Both the position numbers and the translations under genes were made by a program. From Pirellulales bacterium (GTDB taxonomy: Bacteria > Planctomycetota > Planctomycetia > Pirellulales > JACPPG01): a stretch of DNA of 51,269 nucleotides. Each line of letters opens with the position of its first letter. The stretch's first letter is position 1. The DNA is taken from positions 1 to 51,269 of the forward strand of contig DASXEJ010000296.1 in assembly GCA_036490175.1 (NCBI GenBank), written 5' to 3'. Below are positions 1 to 6,018 of the stretch, piece after piece. The notes below the pieces were generated by a model. The model searched no databases, had not been told where the DNA came from, and saw only the letters and a program-made list of their open reading frames with translations.

Positions 1-17
1 CAGCCGTTGGAGCCGTT

Positions 18-167
18 CTACAAGCAATAGCTTGGCTCCCGGGCGCGCGTGATCAGCTTCGCATCGGACAATTGGTCTAGCCCGGTCGTGTCGCCGATCG
101 ACTGTAGCTTGTCCATCTCCTGCCACGTTTCGTAGTCAGCGGTCACAAGTGCGTCACGGACCGTCAC
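18..167 (-). CDS. Possible small protein, 49 aa, GTG start
   Basis: A short reading frame starts at GTG (165-167) with GGAGAG about ten bases upstream and ends at TAG (18-20). Its N-terminus reads VTVRDALVTADYETWQEM. The frame lies directly behind the gene at 186-1004 and is separated from it only by that gene's TGA, which is in the same frame. It could therefore be a translationally coupled small gene or the former C-terminal tail of the upstream gene after a premature stop. Codon use is reasonable for coding sequence, but the length is too small to be certain, and I recognise no family. Confidence 0.3.
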   Translation of the reverse strand: MTVRDALVTADYETWQEMDKLQSIGDTTGLDQLSDAKLITRAREPSYCL

Positions 168-185
168 GCGCGGCGCGCTCTCCGA

Positions 186-1004
186 TCAATTGAGCGGGGG
201 GAACGCCAAGCCGTACTTGCGCGCCAGGCGCGCTCGGAGCGCGGCGCCGTGCCGGTTGATCTCGTCGCACTTCCGGCGGTGTTGTTCTTCGCCGGAACGC
301 CACGAGCCGGCGGCCCCTTTGCGATCGGCGGCGCTCGCGGAGCCAAGCAGCGATGTGGCCCGCTCGTTAAGGGTCACTTCCTCCCGATACCAGGCCATCA
401 GTTCGCGCCCAAGCTGCAGGGCCTCGGCATCGACGCCGCGCGCGTCGAGAGCGCCGAGCGCTTCGGAGGCGAACCGACCGGCCTTCAATCGCGCCCCCAC
501 GAATTCGCCGGCATTGGCTGCCGTCACGTTCGCCGGCGGGGCGCGCATCGCCGATTCCCGCGCGATGACGTCGTTGAGCGCGTTCCAGTAGCCGAGGGTC
601 GTCTGTCCCGCAGAGGGCTTTTCTGCTGCCGGCTGTTCCGCACCGCGTTTTCGCGGAGGCGTCTCGATTTCCTGCGCGGACACGGCCGGCCTTCGGGTCG
701 GCAAAGCGGGGTGCTCTTGTCGGTCTGCTAGCGAATCGTCGATTTCAGCCGACTCCTCTGTTGCGGCCTCAAGCTCCGCCAAGCGTCGTGCGAGCTGTTT
801 CTTTTCGAGGACGGCAATCCGTTTTTTGAGCGCCTCGACCTCGGGATCGGGAGATAGCGCGTCGGCGGAAGGCGAAGTCGCGGGAACGGCGACTACGACG
901 GCGTCGGTCTTACCTGCCGAGATTCCGCCTTTGAACAAAAGGACCCCGACGAGAAGTCCGCCGATCAATCCGCCCGCGATGACCGTCCGTTCACCGTTGT
1001 GCAT
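186..1004 (-). CDS. Membrane-anchored coiled-coil protein, unknown function
   Basis: This 272-residue protein begins with a short cytoplasmic stretch and one hydrophobic helix (about residues 8-26, AGGLIGGLLVGVLLF). A heptad-like Glu/Lys/Leu segment (about 55-88, VEALKKRIAVLEKKQ) predicts a coiled coil, followed by a low-complexity Pro/Ala/Glu linker and a C-terminal alpha-helical part. The ATG at 1002-1004 has GAGGCGG just upstream, which supports the start. It lies 24 bases behind the small membrane-protein gene at 1029-1259 and probably shares its promoter, which overlaps the GGACAA repeat array. I recognise no catalytic motif. By context it is cargo of an integrated element; a structural or anchoring role is only a guess. 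Confidence 0.6.
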   Translation of the reverse strand: MHNGERTVIAGGLIGGLLVGVLLFKGGISAGKTDAVVVAVPATSPSADALSPDPEVEALKKRIAVLEKKQLARRLAELEAATEESAEIDDSLADRQEHPALPTRRPAVSAQEIETPPRKRGAEQPAAEKPSAGQTTLGYWNALNDVIARESAMRAPPANVTAANAGEFVGARLKAGRFASEALGALDARGVDAEALQLGRELMAWYREEVTLNERATSLLGSASAADRKGAAGSWRSGEEQHRRKCDEINRHGAALRARLARKYGLAFPPLN

Positions 1005-1028
1005 GGCCGCCTCATCGAACTCGACACG

Positions 1029-1259
1029 TCATGGGGCGCGGCATCGGCGCAGCTGCTCGACAATGAACTCTAGCTCATGCCGGAGAAACGGGCCGCGATT
1101 CTGTCGTTTTTTTTCGGACCTCCGCAGCATCTCTACTTCTCCGGCCGTTCCAGCAGCCGGCGGAGGGACCGACAGAATGGCACTACCGACGCTGGAGCCG
1201 ATCGCAGACGCGAACGCGACCAACAGCGCGAACAAAATGGAGTCGCTGGCACGCGTGAT
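1029..1259 (-). CDS. Small single-pass membrane protein (start uncertain)
   Basis: The reading frame ends at 1029 and encodes about 70-77 residues. A hydrophobic helix (SILFALLVAFASAIGSSVG) near the N-terminus is followed by a basic, helical tail (LRRSEKKRQNRGPFLRHELE). No ATG or GTG lies after the GGACAA repeat array in this frame. A purine-rich AAGGGGT lies just before an ATC codon at 1257-1259, and alternative starts are ATT (1236-1238) or TTG (1233-1235). I give the longest plausible form. The frame stays open upstream to 1505, but that part runs through the repeat array and tRNA debris and is not convincing. The layout (repeat array, then a small membrane protein, then a second gene) matches the cassette at 5120-5472, although the proteins are not similar. 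Confidence 0.4.
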   Translation of the reverse strand: MTRASDSILFALLVAFASAIGSSVGSAILSVPPPAAGTAGEVEMLRRSEKKRQNRGPFLRHELEFIVEQLRRCRAP

Positions 1260-1269
1260 GTGATTACCC

Positions 1270-1299
1270 CTTGTCCGCGTTTGTTCGTGACTTGTCCGC
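1270..1299 (-). promoter_or_regulatory. GGACAA repeat array A
   Basis: On the minus strand three copies of a GGACAA-type motif (GGACAAG, GAACAAA, GGACAAG) repeat every 10-11 bases, one helical turn apart. They sit between the tRNA-like core at 1351 and the start of the small-gene cassette at 1029-1259. A second array with the same spacing is at 5485-5513. Helical phasing suggests binding by one protein on one DNA face. It could be integrase arm sites or an operator; the sequence does not decide. Confidence 0.6.
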
Positions 1300-1350
1300 G
1301 ATAGCGTGAAAATGAACCTACCGGAGAGCTTGGCAGCGTTTCCCGGCGCG

Positions 1351-1364
1351 TTTAGAAGTCCGCT
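1351..1364 (-). other. tRNA-Arg(TCT) anticodon-arm fragment, core A
   Basis: On the minus strand the 14 bases AGCGGACTTCTAAA match the 5' side of the anticodon stem and the loop of tRNA-Arg(TCT), as in the longer fragment at 5611-5650. Matching stops directly on both sides. Cores A and B are direct repeats about 4.26 kb apart. The most likely reading is a recombination core site of an integrating element. Confidence 0.6.
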
Positions 1365-1365
1365 G

Positions 1366-1402
1366 GGCTGGACGTCCGATGGGACTACGATGTTCCTGAT
1401 AC
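1366..1402 (+). repeat. Repeat S, copy A (37 bp)
   Basis: This segment matches 5703-5739 at 34 of 37 positions in the same orientation. Two of the three differences fall symmetrically in an 8-bp palindrome (GGACGTCC here, GGGCGCCC in copy B), so the palindrome is kept. Its position relative to repeat T and the tRNA core differs between the two copies. Confidence 0.8.
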
Positions 1403-1405
1403 TGG

Positions 1406-1465
1406 GATACCGAGTTTGCCAAGAATCAGAACATCGCGGTAAATGCAGGCACGAGCGCCCGTAGC
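1406..1465 (+). repeat. Repeat T, copy A: tRNA promoter plus 11 bases of tRNA-Arg
   Basis: This 60-base segment is the reverse complement of 5640-5699, with 58 of 60 bases identical. It carries the same TTGCCA and TAAAT-like promoter elements and ends with GCGCCCGTAGC, the first 11 bases of the tRNA-Arg at 5611-5650. After that the sequence leaves the tRNA, so this is a promoter with a truncated tRNA start that points right. Confidence 0.8.
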
Positions 1466-1585
1466 GCATCATCCGCATTGATGATGTGTCTGTGATCGTC
1501 GCCAAGGCGTCATCCGAGTTACGGACGGCGGAGCAAACATACCCACGGCTTGCAGCCTGATCTTGTGGCTTGTAGCGGCGTAGAA

Positions 1586-1626
1586 ACCGCCAGCGGGGTG
1601 CGAACCGCTGGCGGTATTTTTATTTT
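1586..1626 (+). terminator. Rho-independent terminator
   Basis: A perfect 11-bp stem (1586-1596 with 1605-1615, core ACCGCCAGCGG) with an 8-base loop is followed by ATTTTTATTTT. It would stop plus-strand transcription, for example from the truncated tRNA promoter in repeat T at 1406-1465, and it insulates the PEP-CTERM gene that follows. Confidence 0.85.
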
Positions 1627-1723
1627 GCCAGATTGGCAGCCACAGAATGGCTCAGAAATTGCGCCGACGGGACCGCTTGACCTTGGAGACATACCTTTTC
1701 GTCATTGCCACAACATTCACATT

Positions 1724-1744
1724 AGGTCATAAACCCCATGACCT
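1724..1744. promoter_or_regulatory. Inverted repeat AGGTCAT-N7-ATGACCT
   Basis: A perfect 7-bp inverted repeat with a 7-base spacer lies 190 bases before the PEP-CTERM gene. The symmetry and spacing suit a dimeric regulator's operator, but no regulator is encoded nearby. It could also be a small hairpin. Confidence 0.35.
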
Positions 1745-1934
1745 GAACACATTATAGAGCGTGCGACCAAATTTCCGGAAAATGGCCGGCGATTCCCTAG
1801 TTATTTTTGGGGTGCTTGGCGAATCTAGACGGACGGCATGGACGTGCCCAAAAAATGGCCAATGAGGCGTCAAAATGTACACGCTACGGCCAGACTGCTA
1901 GTTTTCGGATCAGCTAATGAACGGGGGATTGTCC

Positions 1935-2828
1935 ATGCTTCACACTCTTTGTCGCTACCTTTGCGCGCTTGCCATTCTCTCAATGGCTTCTCAAGCGCAC
2001 GCGGGTTTCCTCATTGGAAGCGCCGCCAACTATGCCGTTTTGGTTGAACCCCATCTGCATAACGTCCAGTTGACCAGCGATTCTGGTATCACTGGAAATC
2101 TCGGGGTAGGCAGCCCGGTCAACTCTGTCGGGCTGTCCGGCGGGACAATTCATGGCAACGTAGATTTCTCTGCCGCGCAGCCATCCGGCGGGCCCAACTT
2201 TGGCGGCACCGTCACCGGCACAGTGTCAAACACCGTCGCTGCCGTGACTTCGGCCCTTACCACGATGAACTCACTCAATACGACGTTGGGCGCTGAGCCA
2301 GGCACAACCTTGGTGATTTCGGGCAGCGGCCAAGTCATCAATGCCTCTTCCGGCACGATAGACGGCAACGGCAATGAAGTTTTCTCCGTCGCCTCGAATA
2401 AATTTAACAACAACAGCGGCGGAATCACGATCAACGGGACCGCGAGTCAATACGTGGTCATTAACATCGCCAACGGCAACAGCAATGAGAAATTCAACGG
2501 CGCGTTTAGCCTTTCGGGCGGGATTACGTCTGACCACGTACTGTACAATTTCGTTGGCACGGGCGGGGAATTAGGCGGTGCTGCGAACCAAGCGATCGCG
2601 AACGGCATCTTTTTGGCACCAAACATGAAGGTCAACGTCGATGCCGTTAATCTCCACGGTCGCCTAATTGGTGGCGGAAGTGCATCAAGCAATAACGATT
2701 TCCAAATCGTCTCCAATGCTTTCGTGACCGCCCCAGTGTCCGTGCCCGAGCCGGGCAGCATTGTGCTAGCCGCTTTGGGCCTTATCGGGTTGGCCGCGTG
2801 GCGTCAGCGCCGCAAGACGACCACATAG
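1935..2828 (+). CDS. Exported PEP-CTERM protein, choice-of-anchor-A-like domain
   Basis: The ATG at 1935 has GGGGGA six bases upstream and is preferred over the in-frame ATG at 1917. The 297-residue product starts with a signal peptide (MLHTLCRYLCALAILSMASQAHAG). Its body is Gly/Asn/Ser-rich and shows the pattern of choice-of-anchor-A surface domains (VVINIANG, SDHVLYNF, GIFLAPNMKVNV, GRLIGG). The C-terminus VPEPGSIVLAALGLIGLAAW plus RQRRK is a classic PEP-CTERM tail: motif, membrane helix, basic end. Such proteins are sorted by an exosortase and released or anchored at the surface. A terminator follows at 2856. No exosortase or polysaccharide operon lies next to it. The domain assignment is by pattern only. 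Confidence 0.85.
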   Translation: MLHTLCRYLCALAILSMASQAHAGFLIGSAANYAVLVEPHLHNVQLTSDSGITGNLGVGSPVNSVGLSGGTIHGNVDFSAAQPSGGPNFGGTVTGTVSNTVAAVTSALTTMNSLNTTLGAEPGTTLVISGSGQVINASSGTIDGNGNEVFSVASNKFNNNSGGITINGTASQYVVINIANGNSNEKFNGAFSLSGGITSDHVLYNFVGTGGELGGAANQAIANGIFLAPNMKVNVDAVNLHGRLIGGGSASSNNDFQIVSNAFVTAPVSVPEPGSIVLAALGLIGLAAWRQRRKTTT

Positions 2829-2855
2829 TCCCGACGGATCAAGCGATTCAAACAC

Positions 2856-2892
2856 AACGACCCCAGGCGACATTGATCGTCTGGGGTCGTTT
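2856..2892 (+). terminator. Rho-independent terminator of the PEP-CTERM gene
   Basis: An 11-bp perfect stem (2856-2866 with 2881-2891, AACGACCCCAG / CTGGGGTCGTT) with a 14-base loop lies 28 bases after the stop codon. The T-run is short (TTTC), so termination may be partial. Confidence 0.7.
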
Positions 2893-3273
2893 CATTGACG
2901 TCCACAGTGGCTGGTCAACGGACGATCAAGGGTGGTTCGCGAGCGATCAAGAATTTCCTCAATACCGACGCAAATCCCGGGTGGATGAGGATGGTACGGG
3001 ATTTGCCCAGTCTCTCAGGCTTCGGCAGTCAACCACATACAGCCGGCCGGACAAGTCTTTGGCGGATAGGAATGTCCCAACGAATCGAGTTGAATCCACT
3101 CACTGAACACCACCTCTATTTGGTGCTGTTCATCACGAACGCTGGCGGCATATAGAAGCCCGTCGCGTCTCTGAATGTCGCGCTGCGCGCCAGCGCGATT
3201 CCCTACCCAGGTCGATTCCTCGATTTGAGGCGCGCCCCTAGTGCGCTCAAGTTTAAGCGGAGATAGCTACGCA
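2893..3273. other. Interval without a supported gene
   Basis: Short open frames exist on the plus strand, but none has a convincing start site or composition. I see no RNA gene or repeat here. Confidence 0.4.
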
Positions 3274-3456
3274 ATGGCTAATGATGTGAACGTCCGGTGC
3301 CCCAAGTGTTATCACGATACTGCAAAGGTGGTCGGCCAAACAGCAGACTTAGACGATTCTGGGAAGGCGGTCGCGACAATCTCTGACTGCCGATGCGAGC
3401 GTTGTGGTCATATGTTCAAACGAACGAGCGACCCACCTGCCGCGAAGGATCACTAG
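3274..3456 (+). CDS. Small zinc-ribbon protein
   Basis: This 60-residue protein carries two cysteine knuckles, CPKC (about residues 9-12) and CRCERCGH (about 41-48), the spacing of a zinc ribbon with three or four Cys ligands. The ATG at 3274 is preceded by GGAG ten bases upstream, so the longer GTG-started frame from 3241 is less likely. Zinc ribbons of this size usually bind nucleic acid or act as protein-interaction modules; nothing here tells which. A strong terminator at 3543-3587 closes the unit, so it is monocistronic. Confidence 0.65.
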   Translation: MANDVNVRCPKCYHDTAKVVGQTADLDDSGKAVATISDCRCERCGHMFKRTSDPPAAKDH

Positions 3457-3542
3457 CTCCTTTTATATGCTGTTGGCCCGGTCGGATTGCCGTCCTGCGG
3501 TGTTCAATCTTCGGGCCTGGCTGCTTAGCGGCTCCCGGGCTG

Positions 3543-3587
3543 GCCGCTGGGTGGATTGACTAACGACTACCCAGCGGTCTTTTTATT
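3543..3587 (+). terminator. Rho-independent terminator
   Basis: A 10-bp stem (3543-3552 with 3569-3578, GCCGCTGGGT with ACCCAGCGGT, one G-T pair) is followed by a run of T (CTTTTTATT). It terminates the zinc-ribbon gene's transcript. Confidence 0.8.
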
Positions 3588-3698
3588 GACGCCGCGCTCG
3601 TACTCGCTAGACTGGCGGCCGTGGGCAGCGATGCTCATACCGGGGCGCTCGAAGTTGCTCTGCCCCATGCGACGGGCGGCCCTCTGCCTAAATAAAGC

Positions 3699-3735
3699 AA
3701 CCTCGGTAGCAATTGCTACCGAGGTTGTTTCGTTT
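3699..3735 (+). terminator. Perfect 28-bp palindrome, probable terminator
   Basis: The palindrome 3699-3726 is perfect (12-bp arms AACCTCGGTAGC around AATT) and is followed by GTTTCGTTT. It lies 48 bases before the next gene, so it probably ends transcription from upstream. As a perfect DNA palindrome it could also be a protein site. Confidence 0.65.
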
Positions 3736-3757
3736 GCTGGAATCGGTATGCCGGTGA

Positions 3758-3779
3758 GCGGTACAATAGCTCGCATGTC
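3758..3779 (+). promoter_or_regulatory. Leaderless-type promoter of the first RRRWF gene
   Basis: A TACAAT -10 box (3762-3767) lies seven bases before the ATG at 3775, and no Shine-Dalgarno sequence is present. Transcription would start at or next to the ATG. The 22 bases from 3758 recur at 4206-4227 with one change. No clear -35 box is visible. Confidence 0.55.
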
Positions 3780-4179
3780 TACAATGCCTCCGATCCGCCG
3801 CCGCTGGTTCCAATTTGGACTTGGGACATTATTCATATTGATGGCTGTCATCGCAAGTTTTCTAGGCCATTACCTCAACTGGATATGGGAAAGGCATGCT
3901 CTGATCGCGGACGATGACGCAACCCGTATTGCTGAGGGTTTTGCGCCTGATACTGCAGTCGCTGGAGTGAACGTGTCCGCCCCGCCAATGCTTAGGCTCT
4001 TTGGCGAGCCGGGCTGGCACACGATTCATATTATGGCTGATGGATGGGGCGAGTATACGGACGACGATCGGCGCAAGATCAAGCGCACGAGGGCGCTATT
4101 TCCCGAGGCATATGTGCGGACCTTCCACCGCAAGGACGGCCGTTTCTTCACCTGGGAGCCAGAGGCGTTCGGTCTATGA
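3775..4179 (+). CDS. Single-pass membrane protein with RRRWF N-terminus
   Basis: The 134-residue protein opens with MSTMPPIRRRWFQFGLGTLF and a membrane helix (FILMAVIASFLGHYL, about residues 17-33), followed by a hydrophilic alpha/beta-looking domain of about 95 residues outside the helix. The RR(R)WFQF-helix opening is common in planctomycete proteins of varied function; its role is not known to me. A second ATG follows three codons later. The TACAAT box seven bases upstream and the lack of a ribosome binding site suggest a leaderless message. Its neighbour at 4223 has the same N-terminal layout and the same promoter, so the pair shares an origin at least in their 5' ends. Confidence 0.7.
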   Translation: MSTMPPIRRRWFQFGLGTLFILMAVIASFLGHYLNWIWERHALIADDDATRIAEGFAPDTAVAGVNVSAPPMLRLFGEPGWHTIHIMADGWGEYTDDDRRKIKRTRALFPEAYVRTFHRKDGRFFTWEPEAFGL

Positions 4180-4205
4180 TCGCAGCCCTGGCGGCTTCTT
4201 TATGC

Positions 4206-4227
4206 GCGGTACAATAGGTCGCATGTC
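4206..4227 (+). promoter_or_regulatory. Leaderless-type promoter of the LRR gene
   Basis: TACAAT at 4210-4215 lies seven bases before the ATG at 4223. The 22-base segment matches 3758-3779 at 21 positions, including the first bases of the coding region. Confidence 0.55.
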
Positions 4228-4906
4228 AGATGGCTCTACGACGCGCCGCCGCTGGTTCTCTTACAGCCTGCGATCGGTGTTTTTCCTCCTAACCCTGGTA
4301 GCCATTGGTTTGGGTTGGGTGGCGTCTGAGCGAAAGCGGTCAGAGCGTGAACTCCTGATTGCCGAAGATCTTAAAACGAGAGGGGCGCGTATTGACATAG
4401 CAGGACGTTTTGATGGCTCTGACCCGTTTTCGCAACCAGCCTGGTGGCAACGGTCGCTGTCGAGAGTCTGCGGCCAGAAAGTTCGGCAGGTCATCGTCGA
4501 TGGCCCGAGTTTCTCAGGAGAAATCCCCGAGGTTGCAGCCCTTACGAAGCTTTCCGGCATTGGTTTGCACTGGACTCAAATTCGCGACCTGTCGCCGCTG
4601 GCGAAACTGACTTCTCTCGAAAATATCACGGTCGATGGCGGTCCAGTGAGCAATATTTCCCCGCTCGCCGAACTAACGAACTTAGTCGGCCTTGATCTCA
4701 ATGTCAGTGGCGTTAAAGACGTGTCTGCACTTGCAAAGCTTGGGAATCTGACCGTACTTCGCTTGCAAACCTCTGGGGTCACGGACTTGTCACCGCTCGT
4801 CGGTCTCAAGAAGCTACGGTACCTCAACGTTCGACAAACGCCAATCAGCGACGAGCAAATCGAGTTGCTGAAGTCGGCACTTCCGGATTGTGAAATTGAT
4901 AAATGA
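4223..4906 (+). CDS. Membrane-anchored leucine-rich-repeat protein
   Basis: The 227-residue product starts with the same RRRWF opening as its upstream neighbour, then one membrane helix (SVFFLLTLVAIGLGW, about residues 18-32). The C-terminal half has about five leucine-rich repeats of 22-23 residues (patterns such as LTKLSGIGLHWTQIRDLSPL and LTNLVGLDLNVSGVKDVSAL), the short internalin-like type common in planctomycetes. The last repeat ends in a cap (ISDEQIELLKSALPDCEI). LRRs bind proteins, so a surface-exposed or periplasmic recognition role is likely but not shown. It starts 43 bases after the upstream gene and has its own promoter. The start codon is fixed by the conserved upstream motif rather than by a ribosome binding site. 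Confidence 0.8.
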   Translation: MSDGSTTRRRWFSYSLRSVFFLLTLVAIGLGWVASERKRSERELLIAEDLKTRGARIDIAGRFDGSDPFSQPAWWQRSLSRVCGQKVRQVIVDGPSFSGEIPEVAALTKLSGIGLHWTQIRDLSPLAKLTSLENITVDGGPVSNISPLAELTNLVGLDLNVSGVKDVSALAKLGNLTVLRLQTSGVTDLSPLVGLKKLRYLNVRQTPISDEQIELLKSALPDCEIDK

Positions 4907-5119
4907 CGCCGGATGCCCCAAGCTCCTGACGATTGCGTTGTTCATGTTGACCTCAAGTCGTATTTGTAGGTGGTGTGACGGTGCGCCATACGGTTAGCGA
5001 GTCACTGACCGGGCATCCCGGTATGGGTGCTGGCGACGATCAGCAAATCGAGACTGCCCGGACGATGACCGTGGGCAGCACTGGATACAGCGGAATATGG
5101 TCGCGGTGCTGTAGGCTCA

Positions 5120-5320
5120 TCATTTCGCCACCCCGCCACGGTATTCGGGTGTGTTCATCAGCTCCGGGTTGACCATCGCCAGGGCGGTAGCCTTCGCGTC
5201 TGCCTTGTCGTCCGTGAAATAGTCGGCATTTGGCATGCGCTGCCCGGCCGAACCGTATGCCTTGACGCGGTACTCTTCAACGTCGCGGTTGTAGATGATC
5301 TTGGTACGTGCAATTCTCAT
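5120..5320 (-). CDS. Small protein, 66 aa, element cassette gene
   Basis: The product begins MRIARTKIIYNRDVEEYRVK and has a mixed alpha/beta composition without signal peptide or membrane helix. Its ATG overlaps the stop of the gene upstream (ATGA at 5317-5320), so the two are translationally coupled. GAGGTACTACG upstream is a fair ribosome binding site. I recognise no family. The position behind the GGACAA array and the tRNA core marks it as cargo at the right end of an integrated element. Confidence 0.65.
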   Translation of the reverse strand: MRIARTKIIYNRDVEEYRVKAYGSAGQRMPNADYFTDDKADAKATALAMVNPELMNTPEYRGGVAK

Positions 5321-5472
5321 CGTAGTACCTCGGCCAGCCGAGTGAAGTGAACGGAGCCAAAGACGTGGGCGACGTAGTAAACGACGAAGCAACAGAAAAC
5401 GATGAGGCACGGATTCAACGGCTCTGGCTTGTTCCGCAGATAGTAGAACAAGCGCGGCTCTGTATCTGGCAT
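5317..5472 (-). CDS. Small single-pass membrane protein, 51 aa
   Basis: The product begins MPDTEPRLFYYLRNKPEPLN, followed by a membrane helix (CLIVFCCFVVYYVAHVF, about residues 21-37). The ATG at 5470-5472 has AAGGGG about nine bases upstream, and this AAGGGG is part of the last GGACAA repeat. The reading frame can be extended upstream, but only through the repeat array. It is the first gene of a two-gene unit (with 5120-5320, ATGA overlap). The same design, repeat array then membrane miniprotein, appears at 1029-1299. Confidence 0.6.
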   Translation of the reverse strand: MPDTEPRLFYYLRNKPEPLNPCLIVFCCFVVYYVAHVFGSVHFTRLAEVLR

Positions 5473-5484
5473 GGTGTGAAACCC

Positions 5485-5513
5485 CTTGTCCGTAAGTTGT
5501 CCGCAACTTGTCC
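5485..5513 (-). promoter_or_regulatory. GGACAA repeat array B
   Basis: On the minus strand GGACAAG, GGACAAC and GGACAAG repeat every 10-11 bases just before the small-gene cassette at 5120-5472. The last copy merges into the AAGGGG ribosome binding site. A protein bound here could block transcription or translation start of the cassette, or act as an integrase arm binder, since the tRNA core is 98 bases away. Confidence 0.6.
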
Positions 5514-5568
5514 CCGAGAGCAGCAACAAGAGCCGCTTTCGGTGTTGACGGACCGGACAGGGATTGCA

Positions 5569-5603
5569 GAACGACCGAGAGATAAGGGGTTAGGTGGTCG
5601 TTC
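5569..5603. repeat. Inverted repeat GAACGACC next to core B
   Basis: GAACGACC (5569-5576) and GGTCGTTC (5596-5603) form a perfect 8-bp inverted repeat with a 19-base spacer, seven bases from tRNA core B. It is absent from the equivalent place at core A. It may be part of an attachment site. Confidence 0.5.
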
Positions 5604-5610
5604 CGGCCGT

Positions 5611-5650
5611 ATTAGAAGTCCGCTGCTCTATCCAGTTGAGCTACGGGCGC
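5611..5650 (-). tRNA. tRNA-Arg(TCT), 5' half only (truncated)
   Basis: Read on the minus strand, the segment from 5650 shows a 7-base acceptor strand GCGCCCG, TA, a D-arm (GCTC AACTGGATA GAGC), A, the anticodon stem strand GCGGA and the loop CTTCTAA with anticodon TCT, then T. After this the tRNA stops and unrelated sequence follows (ACGGCCGG). The variable region, T-arm and 3' acceptor strand are missing. A good promoter (5660-5689) stands in front. The missing half, with the overlapping bases GACTTCTAAT, is found at 21290-21333 on the plus strand. The cell must have another tRNA-Arg for AGA codons if this copy is dead. Confidence 0.85.
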
Positions 5651-5699
5651 TTGTGCCTGAATTTACCGCGATGTTCTGATTCTTGGCAAACTCGGTATC
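5640..5699 (-). repeat. Repeat T, copy B
   Basis: This segment spans the promoter and the first 11 bases of the truncated tRNA-Arg and matches the reverse complement of 1406-1465 at 58 of 60 positions. The high identity points to a recent duplication or gene conversion. Confidence 0.85.
5660..5689 (-). promoter_or_regulatory. Promoter of the truncated tRNA-Arg
   Basis: On the minus strand TTGCCA (5684-5689) and TAAATT (5660-5665) are 18 bases apart, and the -10 box ends nine bases before the tRNA's first base. This is a standard housekeeping promoter layout. It is duplicated, inverted, in 1406-1465. Confidence 0.7.
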
Positions 5700-5702
5700 A
5701 CA

Positions 5703-5739
5703 GGCTGGGCGCCCAATGGGACTACGATGTTCCTGATAC
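5703..5739 (+). repeat. Repeat S, copy B, bounded by GGTATC/GATACC
   Basis: The segment matches 1366-1402 (34 of 37). It is framed by the short inverted repeat GGTATC (5694-5699) and GATACC (5735-5740), which may explain how S and T changed their relative order between the two loci. Confidence 0.75.
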
Positions 5740-6018
5740 CGGCAACGTCATGACCAAGACTACCGACAAATGGCCGGAGAGCAAGGCGCAGACATCTGAC
5801 GCCGCTTTTCCGCTGTTTCGGCGGGCCGGCGCCCGCTGGGTAATGCAGGTCTGTGCCAAATTCGCCTGCATTGGCAGAGGCGCTGACGATTCACGCGGCG
5901 GGAGCGACCCCTCTCATTGCGACCCCGTTGTGCTATGCGAAGGGCGGGCTGCTTCTTACGGGTCACACTTTGCCCAAATGGGACTCGATCCTATTCGCGC
6001 GATGTCCGCTTGTCGTAT
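5740..6018. other. Interval without a supported gene
   Basis: Between repeat S and the stop of the RtcB gene I find no convincing reading frame, terminator or RNA gene. Confidence 0.4.

Larger units (their letters stand above)
1260..1934. other. Gene-free interval with tRNA debris, terminator and a palindrome
   Basis: Apart from array A, core A, repeats S and T, a terminator (1586-1626) and an inverted repeat (1724-1744), I see no convincing gene here. The stretch 1466-1585 does not continue the tRNA that begins at 1455. It probably holds the scars of several insertions. Confidence 0.5.

Noticed and set aside
1029..1505. 158-residue version of the small membrane protein
   Set aside because: The extra N-terminal part translates the repeat array and the tRNA promoter repeat, so it is unlikely to be protein.
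1351..5650. An integron with attC-type cassettes
   Set aside because: The cores do not show the paired R/L boxes of attC sites and there is no integron integrase in the window.
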